Part shown: positions 28,112 to 38,039 of the stretch, piece by piece
Layout of the letters: each line of letters begins with the position of its first letter
How positions within the stretch are numbered: position 1 is the first letter of the stretch
Assembly (NCBI GenBank): GCA_025060615.1
Contig: JANXBS010000022.1
Location: 1 to 64,000 of the forward strand
Source: Anaerolineae bacterium
Lineage (GTDB): Bacteria; Chloroflexota; Anaerolineae; DUEN01
Direction: 5' to 3'
DNA: 64,000 bases
Position numbers and translations under genes: made by a program
The notes under the pieces: generated by a model
The model's database searches: none
Told to the model about the DNA's origin: nothing
Seen by the model: only the letters and a program-made list of their open reading frames with translations

Positions 28112-29116
28112 TTAGAGCAGCGCCAGCGCGATCCCCAACATGGCGCATAGGATAGACATCAGCCAAAACCGCTGCACCACCTGCGTTTCTGACCACCCCA
28201 TCAGCTCAAAGTGATGGTGGAGAGGGGCCATCTTGAACAGCCGGCGCCCCTGGCCATAACGGCGCTTGGTGTACTTGAAGTACCCCACCTGCAGGATCAC
28301 GGACAGCACCTCGGCAACGGGGATGAAGGCGATCACCGGCAGCAAGAGCCATTGCCCCGTCATCAACGCTACCACGGCTAGCGTGGCTCCCAATGCCAGT
28401 GAGCCCGTATCGCCCATGAAGAGCTCGGCGGGATGGGCGTTGTACCACAGAAAGGCCAACAGAGCGCCAACCACTGTAAACGAAAACGCCACCAGCCAGG
28501 TCTGTCCCTGTAGGTAGGCGATGACGCCATAAGCCACAAAAGCGATGGCCGTTATGCTGCCCGCCAGGGCATCTAGCCCATCGCTGAAGTTGATGGCATT
28601 CGAGGTGCCGACGATGATAAAGACAGCGATGGGCAGGATCCAGGGGCCGATGCGCACAAACTCTCGGACCGTGGGAATGCCCACGTAATCCAGCTCGGGT
28701 GGCCCGAAATAAAGCACGCAGGCGATAATGGTGGCGAACACGAGCTGCCACCACGCTTTGGAGCGAGCCATCAGCCCTTCGCCCTTGGCGCGCCTGCCGC
28801 GCACCCCCTCCAGGTCATCTATGAAGCCGAGCAGCCCGAACATGACCATACACCCCATGAGCAGCAGCGTGGACTGCCCGATATAGTTAAATCCCAGCAA
28901 GTTGGCCAGGTTCAAGGCGCCGGTGATGAGCACCACCGGGATGATGATCATCAGCCCGCCAGTGGTGGGCGTCCCGGTCTTGACCTGATGGCTCCCAGGC
29001 TGTTCGATCCGGATCTGCTTGCCGATGCCCTTCTGCTTCAACAGGTTAATGAGCGGCCGGCCCCAGATCACGGCCAGGAAAAACGAGATGGTCCCCAAAG
29101 TCAATGCGTACGCCAT
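28112..29116 (-). CDS. mraY: Phospho-N-acetylmuramoyl-pentapeptide transferase
   Basis: MraY transfers phospho-MurNAc-pentapeptide to undecaprenyl phosphate, forming lipid I. The 334-residue, ten-helix protein has the family motifs TPTTGGLMI, the Asp pair in [37 protein letters not shown] and the His loop [15 protein letters not shown]. The ATG shares its A with the TGA of murF (TGATG), so translation is probably coupled. Confidence 0.97.
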   Translation of the reverse strand: MAYALTLGTISFFLAVIWGRPLINLLKQKGIGKQIRIEQPGSHQVKTGTPTTGGLMIIIPVVLITGALNLANLLGFNYIGQSTLLLMGCMVMFGLLGFIDDLEGVRGRRAKGEGLMARSKAWWQLVFATIIACVLYFGPPELDYVGIPTVREFVRIGPWILPIAVFIIVGTSNAINFSDGLDALAGSITAIAFVAYGVIAYLQGQTWLVAFSFTVVGALLAFLWYNAHPAELFMGDTGSLALGATLAVVALMTGQWLLLPVIAFIPVAEVLSVILQVGYFKYTKRRYGQGRRLFKMAPLHHHFELMGWSETQVVQRFWLMSILCAMLGIALALL

Positions 29117-30570
29117 CAGCCGTTACCCCGCCGGCTGAGCGCATTGACGATCTGCTCCATCCTTTGAGCGCGCGAGCCCTTAACGAGGACGAGGTCGCCA
29201 CTTCCCACCAACTCGTAGAGCGTAGCCAGTGCCGTTTCGTTGTCCTCCACCATGATCACATCGGCGGGGCTCAGCCCCGTCGCGATCGCCTCCTGACCGA
29301 TCCAACGAGCCCGAGGCCCTACCGTGATCAGCTTTTGCACTACATCGGCCGCCCGCCGCCCTACGAGGAGGTGTCCCTCTTCCTCATAGCTCCCTAGCTC
29401 CAACATGTCGCCTAACACTGCAATCCGCCGTCCGCTACCCTCTGGCTTTAGATCTGCCAGCAGGTTGAGCGCGGCGATCATCGAAGCCGGGCTGGCGTTG
29501 TAGGTGTCGTCAATGATGGTAATCCCGCGGATGCCAGGCACAGTGACCAGCCGCAACTGTCCGGACACATCCTGCAGCCCGGCGATGATCTCATCCCAAT
29601 TCAGGCCCTCCACTAGCCCGACGGCCGCCGCGCGCAGAGCAGTATGAACGCTGTGCCGTCCTAGCAGCGGGACTTTGACGTGCAGAATCTCGCCGCCGTA
29701 ATGAAAGCAAAAGCGAATGCCCTGCAACCCGGCGCTCTCGACCTGATCAGCCCATAGATCACAATCAGGCGTCGTCCCATAGAAGAAGACTTGTGCCTGT
29801 GTCTGGGTAGCCATCGCCCGCACTAGTGGATCATCATGATTTAACACAGCAACCCCTTCCGGCTCTGGCGGCAACGCTTGGACTAGCTCGGCCTTGGCCT
29901 GCGCGATACGTTCGATGGTCCCTAGGCGCTCCAGGTGGCTAGGACCTACGTTGGTGATTACGCCCACATGCGGCCGGCTGATTGCGCACAGTTGAGCGAT
30001 CTCGCCCAGGGCATACATGCCCATCTCTAGAACCACGCGCTGATGTCGTGGTCCCAGCGAGAGCAACGTCAAAGGGAGGCCAATCTCGTTATTGTAATTA
30101 CCGGCGCTTTTCAGCACGCAATACCGTCGCTCTAGAACTGACGCGATCATTTCCTTTGTCGAGGTTTTGCCTACGCTGCCGGTCACGCCGATCACGCGCG
30201 GTGAAAAACGTGCTCGCCAGGCAGCCGCCACCTGTTGCAGCCCCTGCAATGAGTCGGGCACGAGAAACAAGGCGGGAGTGAGGCCGGCCGAACGCTGTAC
30301 CCATTCCCCGGTGACCGTGTTCAGCACGTTTACTGCGCCGACGTCTGTAGGCACCCGCTGCACTATTGCGCCGATGGCGCCAGCAGCTAGCGCGGCCAAG
30401 ACGTAATCATGCCCATCGGCCCGCTCCCCCCGAAGGGCCACAAACAGGCTTCCCGCTCGAGCTAGCCGGGAGTCAATGGTCACGTCCTGAATAGCCACCT
30501 GGAGCATCTCCAGAGGCACCGGCCTTTCGCACAGCGCCGACCAGACGTCGGCTAAGGTCAATGGGGTCAT
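29116..30570 (-). CDS. murF: UDP-N-acetylmuramoyl-tripeptide--D-alanyl-D-alanine ligase
   Basis: MurF adds D-Ala-D-Ala to the UDP-MurNAc-tripeptide. The 484-residue protein has [14 protein letters not shown] at the N-terminus, the ATP loop [47 protein letters not shown] and [13 protein letters not shown]. The ATG at 30570 comes one base after the ftsI stop; the open frame further upstream runs inside ftsI. murE, which makes the substrate, is not in this operon but at 58.5 kb. Confidence 0.96.
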   Translation of the reverse strand: MTPLTLADVWSALCERPVPLEMLQVAIQDVTIDSRLARAGSLFVALRGERADGHDYVLAALAAGAIGAIVQRVPTDVGAVNVLNTVTGEWVQRSAGLTPALFLVPDSLQGLQQVAAAWRARFSPRVIGVTGSVGKTSTKEMIASVLERRYCVLKSAGNYNNEIGLPLTLLSLGPRHQRVVLEMGMYALGEIAQLCAISRPHVGVITNVGPSHLERLGTIERIAQAKAELVQALPPEPEGVAVLNHDDPLVRAMATQTQAQVFFYGTTPDCDLWADQVESAGLQGIRFCFHYGGEILHVKVPLLGRHSVHTALRAAAVGLVEGLNWDEIIAGLQDVSGQLRLVTVPGIRGITIIDDTYNASPASMIAALNLLADLKPEGSGRRIAVLGDMLELGSYEEEGHLLVGRRAADVVQKLITVGPRARWIGQEAIATGLSPADVIMVEDNETALATLYELVGSGDLVLVKGSRAQRMEQIVNALSRRGNG

Positions 30571-30571
30571 G

Positions 30572-32275
30572 CTAGCTTTGGCCCAATCGCACCTTGTCTG
30601 GAGGGATGTCCAACAACCGCACGAGCTCCTTGGCGATGCGCTGAAATACTGGTACTGCCACTTCACTCGCCCAGATGGAACGGGTCGGGCGATCCAGCTT
30701 GACGAGCACAATCACACGCGGCTCATCCACCGGCAGGAAACCCACGTATGTGACAATGGTCTCATCCTCGCTATAGCCGGTGGCAGTCGGGACTTGAGCC
30801 GTGCCAGTCTTGCCAGCCACTTTATACCCTGGGACCAGGGCTGCGTCAATTCCGCGCTCGGTAGCCTCGGCCATTAGCCGACGCATGATGCGTGCCGTCT
30901 CGGCCTTGATCGCTCGAGGGTATGGGCGCGAGCGGACCGGGATCACTCGGCCGTGATCTACCAGCTTACTGACGATACGCGGGTGCATAGCCACCCCATC
31001 GTTGGCGATGGCGGAGATAGCTGTGACCAGCTGCAGTGGTGTAATAGCCACCCCCTGTCCATAAGCATTGGTAGCCAGATCGGATTTGCTCCAAAGCGCG
31101 CTTTTGGGATCCTTGACGATCCCCGATGATTCCCCTGCTAGATCGACCTCGGTGACCTGCCCCAGGCCAAACCGCCACAAATAGCGATAGAACGTGTCTT
31201 CGCCCATAAGCAGGCTGACCTGGGCCGCCCCTACGTTGATAGAATAGGCGAGGATATCCGACAGAGTGATGACGCCATACGCACGCCTACCGGAATTGCG
31301 GATGACGTAGCCCCCTACCTCTAAGACGCCGTTGTCCACAAACGTCTGCTCAAGTGTAATCGCTCCGGAGTCGAGACCAGCAGCCAGCGTAAGCACCTTT
31401 ACTACCGAGCCTGGCTCATACTGTCCGCTGATGGCGCTGTTAGCCCAACTCTCCGGGTTAGCAGCGAATTGGTTGGGATCAAAGCTGGGCTGGTTGGCCA
31501 GCGCCAGAATCTCTCCTGTCCTCGGGTCCATGACGATAATGGTGCCAGCTTGGGCTCCGTAGTACTCCAGGGCAAACTTTAGCTCGTTTTCAACCAGGTA
31601 CTGAATGCCTATGTCTAGCGTCAAAACCAGATCGCGTCCAACCGGCGATGGGATGTATGGACGAAAGGCGGCCGGCAACGGCTCTCCTATGGCTTCCAGA
31701 TTGCGTAAAGTGGTAGCACCTGTCAAGAACTTCTGATAGAACTCCTCGACTCCATAATAGGCCCGCCCCTCCGCATTCACAAATCCCAGGACATGGGCGG
31801 CCAGCTCGTTACGAGGGTAGTACCGCAGCGGATGTGGATCGGCGCTAAGTCCAAACTCATTCAGTGCTGCCACTTGCTCACCGACGGATTGGGCTACATT
31901 CGCGGCCAGCAGGATGTAGGGCGCGTTCGGTTCAGCCGTCACCTTCTGGAGGATCTGTTCAGCTGTCTGTCCCAAGAGAGAAGCCAGCTCCTGGGCAACC
32001 CGCTCTTTATCCCGGACCACAGCGGGGGAGATGCCAATATTCCAGCGGAAGATATCCGTAGCAAGCAACTCCCCGCGCCGATCCAGGATATTGCCGCGAG
32101 GAGGATAAACGGCATGAGCAGGGACATACGGGGGCTCGGTGGTCAAGACCGCCGAGCGTGCTAGTACATGCCACCGCACCAACTGCAGGGTTAGCAGCAA
32201 AAGCAGGAAAGTCAAGCCGATGGCGACTATCAACACTCGTCGCTGAAGACGCAGAGGCAATTCCTCGGCGATCAT
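30572..32275 (-). CDS. ftsI: Penicillin-binding protein FtsI/PBP2-type transpeptidase
   Basis: This is the septal peptidoglycan transpeptidase. The 567-residue protein has one N-terminal transmembrane helix (about 14-35), a dimerisation domain starting PPRGNILDRRGELLAT, and the three active-site motifs: Ser290-x-x-Lys293 in EPGSVVKV, Ser345-x-Asn347 in YSINVG and Lys489-Thr-Gly in AGKTGTAQV. No PASTA domain follows. The ATG at 32275 overlaps the ftsL stop in ATGA, which decides it over the in-frame start at 32317. Confidence 0.96.
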   Translation of the reverse strand: MIAEELPLRLQRRVLIVAIGLTFLLLLLTLQLVRWHVLARSAVLTTEPPYVPAHAVYPPRGNILDRRGELLATDIFRWNIGISPAVVRDKERVAQELASLLGQTAEQILQKVTAEPNAPYILLAANVAQSVGEQVAALNEFGLSADPHPLRYYPRNELAAHVLGFVNAEGRAYYGVEEFYQKFLTGATTLRNLEAIGEPLPAAFRPYIPSPVGRDLVLTLDIGIQYLVENELKFALEYYGAQAGTIIVMDPRTGEILALANQPSFDPNQFAANPESWANSAISGQYEPGSVVKVLTLAAGLDSGAITLEQTFVDNGVLEVGGYVIRNSGRRAYGVITLSDILAYSINVGAAQVSLLMGEDTFYRYLWRFGLGQVTEVDLAGESSGIVKDPKSALWSKSDLATNAYGQGVAITPLQLVTAISAIANDGVAMHPRIVSKLVDHGRVIPVRSRPYPRAIKAETARIMRRLMAEATERGIDAALVPGYKVAGKTGTAQVPTATGYSEDETIVTYVGFLPVDEPRVIVLVKLDRPTRSIWASEVAVPVFQRIAKELVRLLDIPPDKVRLGQS

Positions 32276-32754
32276 TGGTGAGGCTCTAAACGCTCTAATG
32301 GTGTGTATGTGGACCATTCAAGCCGTCTCGTCAGCCAATCCACGGCCTCTCGCCATTGGACTGAGGGAGAGGTGGCTTTGGCTTTGGCGATAGGAACAGG
32401 CGTCGGCGGTGCCATCGTGATGCGCACGAACATCCGGCTATCTGGTGGCCGATATCCCAGCTCACGGGCGCGCGCCTCCACCCGACGGATATCCGTGTAA
32501 ATCGCCAATTGGCGGGTCAACTCAGCGTTTTCGCGCTGCAGGCGCGCGTGTTCCGCTTGCAACGCCGCAATCTGCAATCGGGTCGCCGAGATCTGACTGG
32601 CCGGCCGAACGTAAAGATAGAGTGCAGCACAGATGACCATCAAAAAGATTAAATAATGGACGAACCGGTATACCTCTTCTGGCACAGCACGACGGAATGA
32701 GCTGGGCCACCATGTTATAGCAGATGGAGCAGCCAACATGCGACGTTGCAACAT
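32272..32754 (-). CDS. ftsL: FtsL/DivIC-like septum protein
   Basis: The 160-residue bitopic protein has a cytoplasmic N-terminus (about 28 residues), one transmembrane helix (about 30-50, FVHYLIFLMVICAALYLYV) and a leucine/alanine-rich coiled coil (ALQAEHARLQRENAELTRQL). The sequence RELGYRPPDSRMF follows, as in FtsB/FtsL/DivIC proteins. The C-terminal 50 residues are a Pro/Ala linker and a short helix. GGAGG lies five bases before the ATG at 32754. Its position between rsmH and ftsI is the ftsL position of dcw clusters. FtsB-type assignment is the alternative. Confidence 0.8.
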   Translation of the reverse strand: MLQRRMLAAPSAITWWPSSFRRAVPEEVYRFVHYLIFLMVICAALYLYVRPASQISATRLQIAALQAEHARLQRENAELTRQLAIYTDIRRVEARARELGYRPPDSRMFVRITMAPPTPVPIAKAKATSPSVQWREAVDWLTRRLEWSTYTPLERLEPHQ

Positions 32755-32814
32755 CCTTTCCTCCAGGCGTTATTTTCACATGACCCAACGGCCAAAGGAG
32801 CATCGTTCAGGAGT

Positions 32815-33768
32815 TCACATCTCTAACCGTTCGGCAATACGTAGCCTGGCACTGCGACTTCTGGGATTGCGTGCGATTTCCTCTTTTCCAGGCCTTTGCG
32901 GCCGCCGTGTGATCAAGCGCACCGTGGCGCGATGCCCACAAATGCATATAGGCATCTCCGGAGGACAAATACAATCGCGTGACTCCTTCTGAAAGAAGCG
33001 CTTGACAATACGATCCTCCAAAGAGTGGAAAGCGATAACGGCAATCCGGCCCCCAGGCCGCAATAAACTGATCGCTTGAGGCAGAGCCGCCCTTAACGCG
33101 TCAAGCTCCCGATTCACCGCGATACGCAATGCTTGAAAGGTCCGCGTGGCCGGGTGAATGCGTTCACGTCGACCACCAACCGCTCTGCTCACCACTTCCG
33201 CCAAGTGGACGGTATCAAGGATTGGGCGCGCTTCCACGATCGCCCGAGCGATCTTGCGGGAATGGGGCTCCTCGCCGTAACGATAGAGCAGATTAGCCAG
33301 CTCCTCCTCTGATAGCCGATTAATTAGCTCGCTGGCCGGCACTCCCTGAGACGGATCAAAGCGCATATCCAATGGAGCTGCTATCTGGAAACTAAATCCG
33401 CGCTCCGCCTGGGCCAATTGAAAGGAGGAAACCCCCAAGTCCAGCAGAATGCCTGCGACTCGGACAAACCCAGCGGCCTCGGCGATCTCCCGCAGACGGG
33501 CGAAATTGGCGTGTACTAGCACTGCTCGTCCCTCTGCAACCTCCCGGCCAAATCGCTGGCGGCACCAGGCCACCGCTGCGGGATCCGCATCCAACCCTAA
33601 CAGCCGTCCATGAGGAGCAATGGCCTGAAGCATCGCAGCCGCATGTCCTCCGCCACCAAGGGTGCCGTCGATCACGTCATCTCCCGGCCGCAGTGCCAGG
33701 CCTTGTATTACCTCCGCCAGCAAGACAGGCTGATGCTCAACTAAGGAGGTTGCCTTCTCCGGCAGCAC
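32815..33768 (-). CDS. rsmH: 16S rRNA (cytosine-1402 N4)-methyltransferase
   Basis: RsmH (MraW) methylates C1402 of 16S rRNA with S-adenosylmethionine. The 317-residue protein has the family start [13 protein letters not shown], the SAM loop [20 protein letters not shown], the [10 protein letters not shown] motif, DMRFDPSQG and [16 protein letters not shown] cysteine cluster [13 protein letters not shown] follows near the C-terminus. The GTG start at 33768 is four bases after the mraZ stop. Confidence 0.96.
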   Translation of the reverse strand: MLPEKATSLVEHQPVLLAEVIQGLALRPGDDVIDGTLGGGGHAAAMLQAIAPHGRLLGLDADPAAVAWCRQRFGREVAEGRAVLVHANFARLREIAEAAGFVRVAGILLDLGVSSFQLAQAERGFSFQIAAPLDMRFDPSQGVPASELINRLSEEELANLLYRYGEEPHSRKIARAIVEARPILDTVHLAEVVSRAVGGRRERIHPATRTFQALRIAVNRELDALRAALPQAISLLRPGGRIAVIAFHSLEDRIVKRFFQKESRDCICPPEMPICICGHRATVRLITRRPQRPGKEEIARNPRSRSARLRIAERLEM

Positions 33769-33771
33769 TGG

Positions 33772-34200
33772 CTAGATTCCCAACGTTGCGAAATAGTCCT
33801 CGCTAAAGGACCCGTCTTCGAACTGGGCCTCGATCTCACGCCAGGCGGCAGGCGCCCATAGCTCAATGTAGGTGTTCAGCCCGACGATAATGACCTCGCC
33901 GTCAATACGAGCATATTCTCTGAGGCTTTGCGGCAGGACGATCCGGCCTTGCTTATCCATACTCAAATCCTCAGCGAAGGCGTATAACAGCCGTCGGATG
34001 TTGCTGGCTCGCTGCTCTAATTTTGGGAGCGCATCGACGCGCTCAGTAAGCATGCGCCACTCACGCAGAGGATACAGGACAATCTGTCGTCGGGGCCCAC
34101 GCGTCGCTACCAACCCCTCAGCTAGGTCCCCGCGAAACTTAGCAGGGATAGTCAGACGGCCTTTGTCATCGAGGTTGTGTGCGAATCGCCCCAGGAACAT
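33772..34200 (-). CDS. mraZ: Transcriptional regulator MraZ
   Basis: MraZ is a SpoVT-AbrB-fold protein that binds the dcw promoter, often repressing its own operon. The 142-residue protein contains two DxxGR repeats: NLDDKGRLTIPAKFR and SMDKQGRIVLPQSLR. It is the first gene of the dcw operon, 92 bases after the expected transcription start, and candidate MraZ boxes lie in its leader. The ribosome binding site is weak. Confidence 0.95.
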   Translation of the reverse strand: MFLGRFAHNLDDKGRLTIPAKFRGDLAEGLVATRGPRRQIVLYPLREWRMLTERVDALPKLEQRASNIRRLLYAFAEDLSMDKQGRIVLPQSLREYARIDGEVIIVGLNTYIELWAPAAWREIEAQFEDGSFSEDYFATLGI

Positions 34201-34230
34201 TTGTTCTACTCTATCCCTTATTGGTAGAGA

Positions 34231-34260
34231 GGGTTGTCACCCCAGACAGGGCAACAACCC
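34231..34260 (-). other. Leader hairpin of the dcw transcript
   Basis: GGGTTGT (34231-34237) pairs with ACAACCC (34254-34260), and an inner CCC/GGG pair extends the stem. It lies between the MraZ boxes and the mraZ start codon, within the untranslated leader. No U tract follows, so stabilisation or a binding site is more likely than termination. Confidence 0.45.
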
Positions 34261-34285
34261 TCCCACATCGCACCACTTTGTCCCA
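34261..34285 (-). promoter_or_regulatory. MraZ operator boxes
   Basis: On the minus strand, TGGGA (34285-34281), TGGTG (34275-34271) and TGGGA (34265-34261) are separated by exactly five bases each. This matches the known MraZ site of direct TGGGN repeats with ten-base period; the middle copy has one mismatch. They lie just downstream of the -10 box, so MraZ bound here would block initiation. Confidence 0.75.
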
Positions 34286-34291
34286 CCGGGC

Positions 34292-34320
34292 ATTATAGCT
34301 TGATTTATTGGTTTTGACAA
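34292..34320 (-). promoter_or_regulatory. Sigma-70 promoter of the dcw operon
   Basis: Minus strand: TTGTCA (34320-34315), a 17-base spacer and TATAAT (34297-34292). This is one of the best consensus promoters in the window and the only clear one seen before the 18 kb dcw operon. Confidence 0.85.
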
Positions 34321-34364
34321 GCGCTTTGAGGGTTTCTCACCGGATTTTTAAGCTTGAACCCCAG

Positions 34365-34378
34365 AGTACTGTAGTACT
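34365..34378. promoter_or_regulatory. AGTACT inverted repeat before the PPOX gene
   Basis: AGTACT is repeated in inverted orientation around two bases (34365-34370 and 34373-34378). It lies in the 317-base divergent gap between mraZ and the PPOX gene, 140 bases upstream of the latter. A TACAAT at 34436-34441 may be its -10 box, but no well-spaced -35 is visible. Operator function is a guess. Confidence 0.25.
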
Positions 34379-34517
34379 ATTTATTTGACGTTTTGGGCTT
34401 CGTGGTGCGTGTTACGCTTGAACGCGCCGTCTGTGGTACAATGCCTATGAGTTTTTGCGTCTCATCGAGCCAAAGCGAGCGAATCCATCGTAGTTGGGGA
34501 AAACGCAGGAGGGGACT

Positions 34518-34925
34518 ATGGGTGCACAGATCACGGCGATTCCAGAAGCTTTTGCAGATCTGCTAACAACCAAGCGGGCGTTTGCTCATCTGGCGACAGT
34601 AATGCCAGACGGCACCCCACAGGTAACGCCCATTTGGTTCGATTGGGACGGCACCTATATCCGGGTGAATTCGGCCCGTGGGCGACAAAAAGATCGAAAT
34701 ATGCGTCGCATTCGCTATGCGGCCCTTTCGATCCAGGATCCTGATAACCCTTATCGATACATCGCCCTTCGCGGTCCTGTAGTGGAGATCACGGAAGAAG
34801 GAGCCGACGCGCACATTGACAGTCTGGCTAGGAAATACACGGACGCCGAATTCAAGGGCCGTCGGCCTGGGGAAGTGCGTGTCATGTATAAGATCCTGCC
34901 GGAACACGTGGCGACCATGGGGTAG
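34518..34925 (+). CDS. PPOX-class (pyridoxamine-phosphate-oxidase fold) flavin/F420 protein
   Basis: The 135-residue protein has the split-barrel pattern FAHLATVMPDGTPQVTPIWFDWDG, then NSARGRQKDRNM and YIALRGPVVEIT, typical of PPOX-class F420- or FMN-dependent reductases of the Rv1155 type. Such enzymes reduce small redox substrates; the substrate here is unknown. The ATG at 34518 follows GGAGGGG. The gene ends 44 bases inside the convergent malQ. Confidence 0.82.
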   Translation: MGAQITAIPEAFADLLTTKRAFAHLATVMPDGTPQVTPIWFDWDGTYIRVNSARGRQKDRNMRRIRYAALSIQDPDNPYRYIALRGPVVEITEEGADAHIDSLARKYTDAEFKGRRPGEVRVMYKILPEHVATMG

Positions 34926-36444
34926 CAGACGGCTGAGCGTCGGCTGATTCGGGCACACGGCCATAGAGCTTTGCCATCTCTGCCAAGCGCGGGGCCACCC
35001 ACCAATCCACTTGCTCCCATCGAAAGCGCCAAGCCCAATTGCCGAAGGCTTGCCCCGGTGTGTTCATGCGCGCCTCCGAGCCCAGGGCTAACACATCTTG
35101 CATCGGGATGATCGCTATCTCAGCGATTGAGGAGAGGGCCGCCCGGATTAGATCCCAGGCGATGTCATGGCCATCACGAGCCAGGTAACGTCGCACATGG
35201 TCCTGCACCTCCGGAGGAGAGTTACGATACCAGCCTAGCGTGGTGTCGTTGTCATGGGTACCAGTGTAGACAACGCAATGCCGGATGTGATTGTGCGGGA
35301 GATAGGGATGGGTGGCCGGTCCACCAAAGGCGAACTGCAGCACGCGCATGCCGGGAAATCCTAGGCAATCCCGCAGTGCTTCCACCTCCGGCGTGATCAC
35401 GCCCAAATCCTCGGCGATGATGGGCGTATCTCCCAAAGCGGCGCGCACAGCGGCAAACAATGCCTTGCCTGGCCCCGGCACCCAACGGCCATGGATGGCG
35501 GTAGCCTCGCCTGCTGGCACCTCCCAGTACGCCTGAAAACCGCGAAAGTGATCAATTCGCACGATATCCACATATTGATAAGCCACGCGAAAGCGCTCGA
35601 TCCACCAGGCATACCCCTGCTGGGCCATCACGTCCCAGCGATAAAGCGGGTTTCCCCAGAGCTGCCCGGTAGGGCTGAAATAATCAGGGGGCACGCCGGC
35701 AACTACGGTCGGATAGCCAGCCTCGTCCAGATAGAACAGCTCCGGATTGGCCCAGACGTCTGCACTATCATAGGCAACGAAGATAGGCAGGTCGCCAATG
35801 AGACGCACGCCGTGCTCATTGGCATAGGCGCGCAACGAGCGCCATTGCTCGAAGAACAGCCATTGGAAGTAGCGTTGAGCCTGTACGGCATCCGCTAGCC
35901 GGGCGGACCACTCAGCCACTGCCTCGGGCCGATGCATACGGATGGGCAAAGGCCACGTATCCCAGCGAGCTCCCTGGAAATGCGCCTTGAGCGCCATAAA
36001 GAGAGCGAGATCGTCTAGCCAACCGGCCTGCTCCTGACAAAACCTCTCAAAGCGCTCGCGCTGAGTGGGGCTGGCATGCTCTTGAAAGTGGGAAAATGAA
36101 CGATATAGTAGCGGCATCTTCCAGGAGATCACCCAGCCATAGTCCACGCGGTCGGCCGGGAAAAGGGGCACATCGGCCAAAGCATCAGCGGGGAGCAATC
36201 CCTCAGCCGTCAGGCGAGCAGGACTGATAAGCAAAGGATTGCCGCCGAACGCCGAAAGCGCCTGATAGGGCGAGTCGCCATAGCCAGTGGGGCCTAACGG
36301 CATCACCTGCCACAGCCGCTGGCCAGCCGCCACCAGAAAGTCCACGAAACGATAGGCTTCATCGCCCAGATCGCCGATGCCAAAAGGGCCAGGTAATGAG
36401 GTGACATGGAGCAGGATGCCACTGCAACGAGGAAGATTGAACAC
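34882..36444 (-). CDS. malQ: 4-alpha-glucanotransferase (downstream copy)
   Basis: MalQ (amylomaltase, GH77) transfers alpha-1,4-glucan segments between acceptors. The 520-residue protein has the N-terminal SGILLHVTSLPGPFGIGDLG, LGPTGYGDSPYQ, the nucleophile Asp in VRIDHFRGF, the acid/base Glu in IIAEDLGVITPEV and the third carboxylate in YTGTHDNDTTLGW. The GTG at 36444 has AGGAGA six bases upstream, which decides it over the ATG at 36477. It lies ten bases after a paralogous malQ, and its end overlaps the convergent PPOX gene by 44 bases. Confidence 0.94.
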   Translation of the reverse strand: MFNLPRCSGILLHVTSLPGPFGIGDLGDEAYRFVDFLVAAGQRLWQVMPLGPTGYGDSPYQALSAFGGNPLLISPARLTAEGLLPADALADVPLFPADRVDYGWVISWKMPLLYRSFSHFQEHASPTQRERFERFCQEQAGWLDDLALFMALKAHFQGARWDTWPLPIRMHRPEAVAEWSARLADAVQAQRYFQWLFFEQWRSLRAYANEHGVRLIGDLPIFVAYDSADVWANPELFYLDEAGYPTVVAGVPPDYFSPTGQLWGNPLYRWDVMAQQGYAWWIERFRVAYQYVDIVRIDHFRGFQAYWEVPAGEATAIHGRWVPGPGKALFAAVRAALGDTPIIAEDLGVITPEVEALRDCLGFPGMRVLQFAFGGPATHPYLPHNHIRHCVVYTGTHDNDTTLGWYRNSPPEVQDHVRRYLARDGHDIAWDLIRAALSSIAEIAIIPMQDVLALGSEARMNTPGQAFGNWAWRFRWEQVDWWVAPRLAEMAKLYGRVPESADAQPSATPWSPRVPAGSYT

Positions 36445-36454
36445 AGCCGCTCTC

Positions 36455-37999
36455 CTATGAATCTGACTCCATGACATGTACAGATCGCTTGGTCGGCTTC
36501 ATCTCAGGCAGCCGGCCGCAGACCTCTGTCAGATCGCGCAGCGCCAAGCCTAGTTCATCGGTAAGTGCATCAGGTGGGCATCGCCACTGCCAGTTGCCAC
36601 CGAAGCTGCCCGGCAAATTCATGCGCGCTTCCGAGTCAAGCCGCAGCAGATCCTGTAAGGGAGCGATGGCAGTATGGGCGACGGAAGTCCATGCCAAGTG
36701 GATCAAGTCCCAGGCGATGTCCGAGCCATCGCGACGCAGATAGCGCAAGGCGAATGCCCGTTCCTCCGGTGTTGAACTGTGGCGAAACCAGCCAACGGTG
36801 GTGTCGTTGTCATGGGTGCCGGTGTAAACGACACAATGGCGCGGGTAATTATGGGGTAGGTAAGGATCATTGCCGTCAGTGCTGAAAGCGAACTGAAGCA
36901 CCTTCATCCCTGGAAAACCGAACTGATCGCGGAGCGCGATCACTTCCGGCGTGATAAAGCCCAGGTCCTCGGCAATGATGGGCAGGTCACCTAGGACAGT
37001 CAAGACGGTCTGGAAGAAATCGGCACCCGGCCCCTTGACCCAGCGCCCGCGAACCGCTGTCGTTTCCCCCCATGGCACCGCCCAGTAAGCCTCGAAGCCA
37101 CGAAAGTGATCAACACGGGCAATGTCCACCAAGCGGAAGACCGTCCGGAAGCGCTCGATCCACCACGCGTAGCCGGTCTGCTGCATGACGTCCCAGCGGT
37201 AGATCGGGTTACCCCAAAGCTGGCCGGTGGCGCTGAAGTAATCGGGGGGCACGCCGGCAACGATAACAGGGCGCGCCTCTTCATCGAAGTGGAACAGGTG
37301 AGGATTGCTCCAGGCATCAGCGCTGTCATGGGCCACGAAGATGGGGATATCGCCGATGATGGATACGCCGCGAGCGTTGGCGTAGGATTTAAGCGCCCGC
37401 CACTGGCGGAAGAAGAGCCATTGTTGATAGCGGTAGAAGGCTATTGCGTCCGCCAGCCGATGGGCACTTTCGCGTAGGATATCGGGTTGTCGAATGCGCA
37501 ATGGCCGCTCCCACTCCCACCAGGGCGCACCATTGTGGGCATCCTTCAAGGCCATGAACAGGGCAAATTCGCTCAGCCAGCCGGCCTCGTCCACACAAAA
37601 CTGCTCGAACTCAGCGCGCATCTCTGCCGAGGCCTGCCTCCGAAAGTGGGCGAAAGAGATCTCCAGCAGAGATCGTTTCCAAGGGATGACCTGGCCGAAA
37701 TCCACACGACGAGTATTGTGGACAGGGGAATTGGCTATAGCCTCTGGGGGCAACAATCCGTCCTCGTACAGCAGCTCCGGGCTGATCAACAGCGGGTTTC
37801 CAGCAAAGGCGGAAAAGCACTGATAAGGCGAGTCGCCATAGCCGGTGGGGCCCAGTGGCAACACCTGCCAATAGCGCTGGCCAGCTGCAGCCAGAAAGTC
37901 CACAAATTGGTAGGCAGCCGGGCCCAAGTCGCCAATCCCAGGCGAGCGAGGCAGGCTAGTCGGATGAAGCAAGACACCGGACGCACGGGGAAAATGCAT
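36455..37999 (-). CDS. malQ: 4-alpha-glucanotransferase (upstream copy)
   Basis: A second GH77 amylomaltase of 514 residues, clearly paralogous to the next gene (shared blocks include PPDYFSATGQLWGNP-like and YTGTHDNDTTVGW segments). The catalytic residues are conserved: Asp in ARVDHFRGF, Glu in IIAEDLGFITPEV and Asp in THDND. The ATG at 37999 follows GGGGAGG. The copies differ throughout, so the duplication is old and they may have different glucan length preferences. It is downstream of the peptidase gene on the same strand. Confidence 0.94.
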   Translation of the reverse strand: MHFPRASGVLLHPTSLPRSPGIGDLGPAAYQFVDFLAAAGQRYWQVLPLGPTGYGDSPYQCFSAFAGNPLLISPELLYEDGLLPPEAIANSPVHNTRRVDFGQVIPWKRSLLEISFAHFRRQASAEMRAEFEQFCVDEAGWLSEFALFMALKDAHNGAPWWEWERPLRIRQPDILRESAHRLADAIAFYRYQQWLFFRQWRALKSYANARGVSIIGDIPIFVAHDSADAWSNPHLFHFDEEARPVIVAGVPPDYFSATGQLWGNPIYRWDVMQQTGYAWWIERFRTVFRLVDIARVDHFRGFEAYWAVPWGETTAVRGRWVKGPGADFFQTVLTVLGDLPIIAEDLGFITPEVIALRDQFGFPGMKVLQFAFSTDGNDPYLPHNYPRHCVVYTGTHDNDTTVGWFRHSSTPEERAFALRYLRRDGSDIAWDLIHLAWTSVAHTAIAPLQDLLRLDSEARMNLPGSFGGNWQWRCPPDALTDELGLALRDLTEVCGRLPEMKPTKRSVHVMESDS

Positions 38000-38039
38000 G
38001 CAAAGCCTCCCCTCGAAGGGTGTTTGAGCGAATGGTAAG

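Noticed and set aside
28206-28754. 182-codon frame overlapping mraY in another phase
   Set aside because: MraY motifs occupy the main frame throughout. This frame gives an Arg/His-rich product typical of out-of-phase reading.
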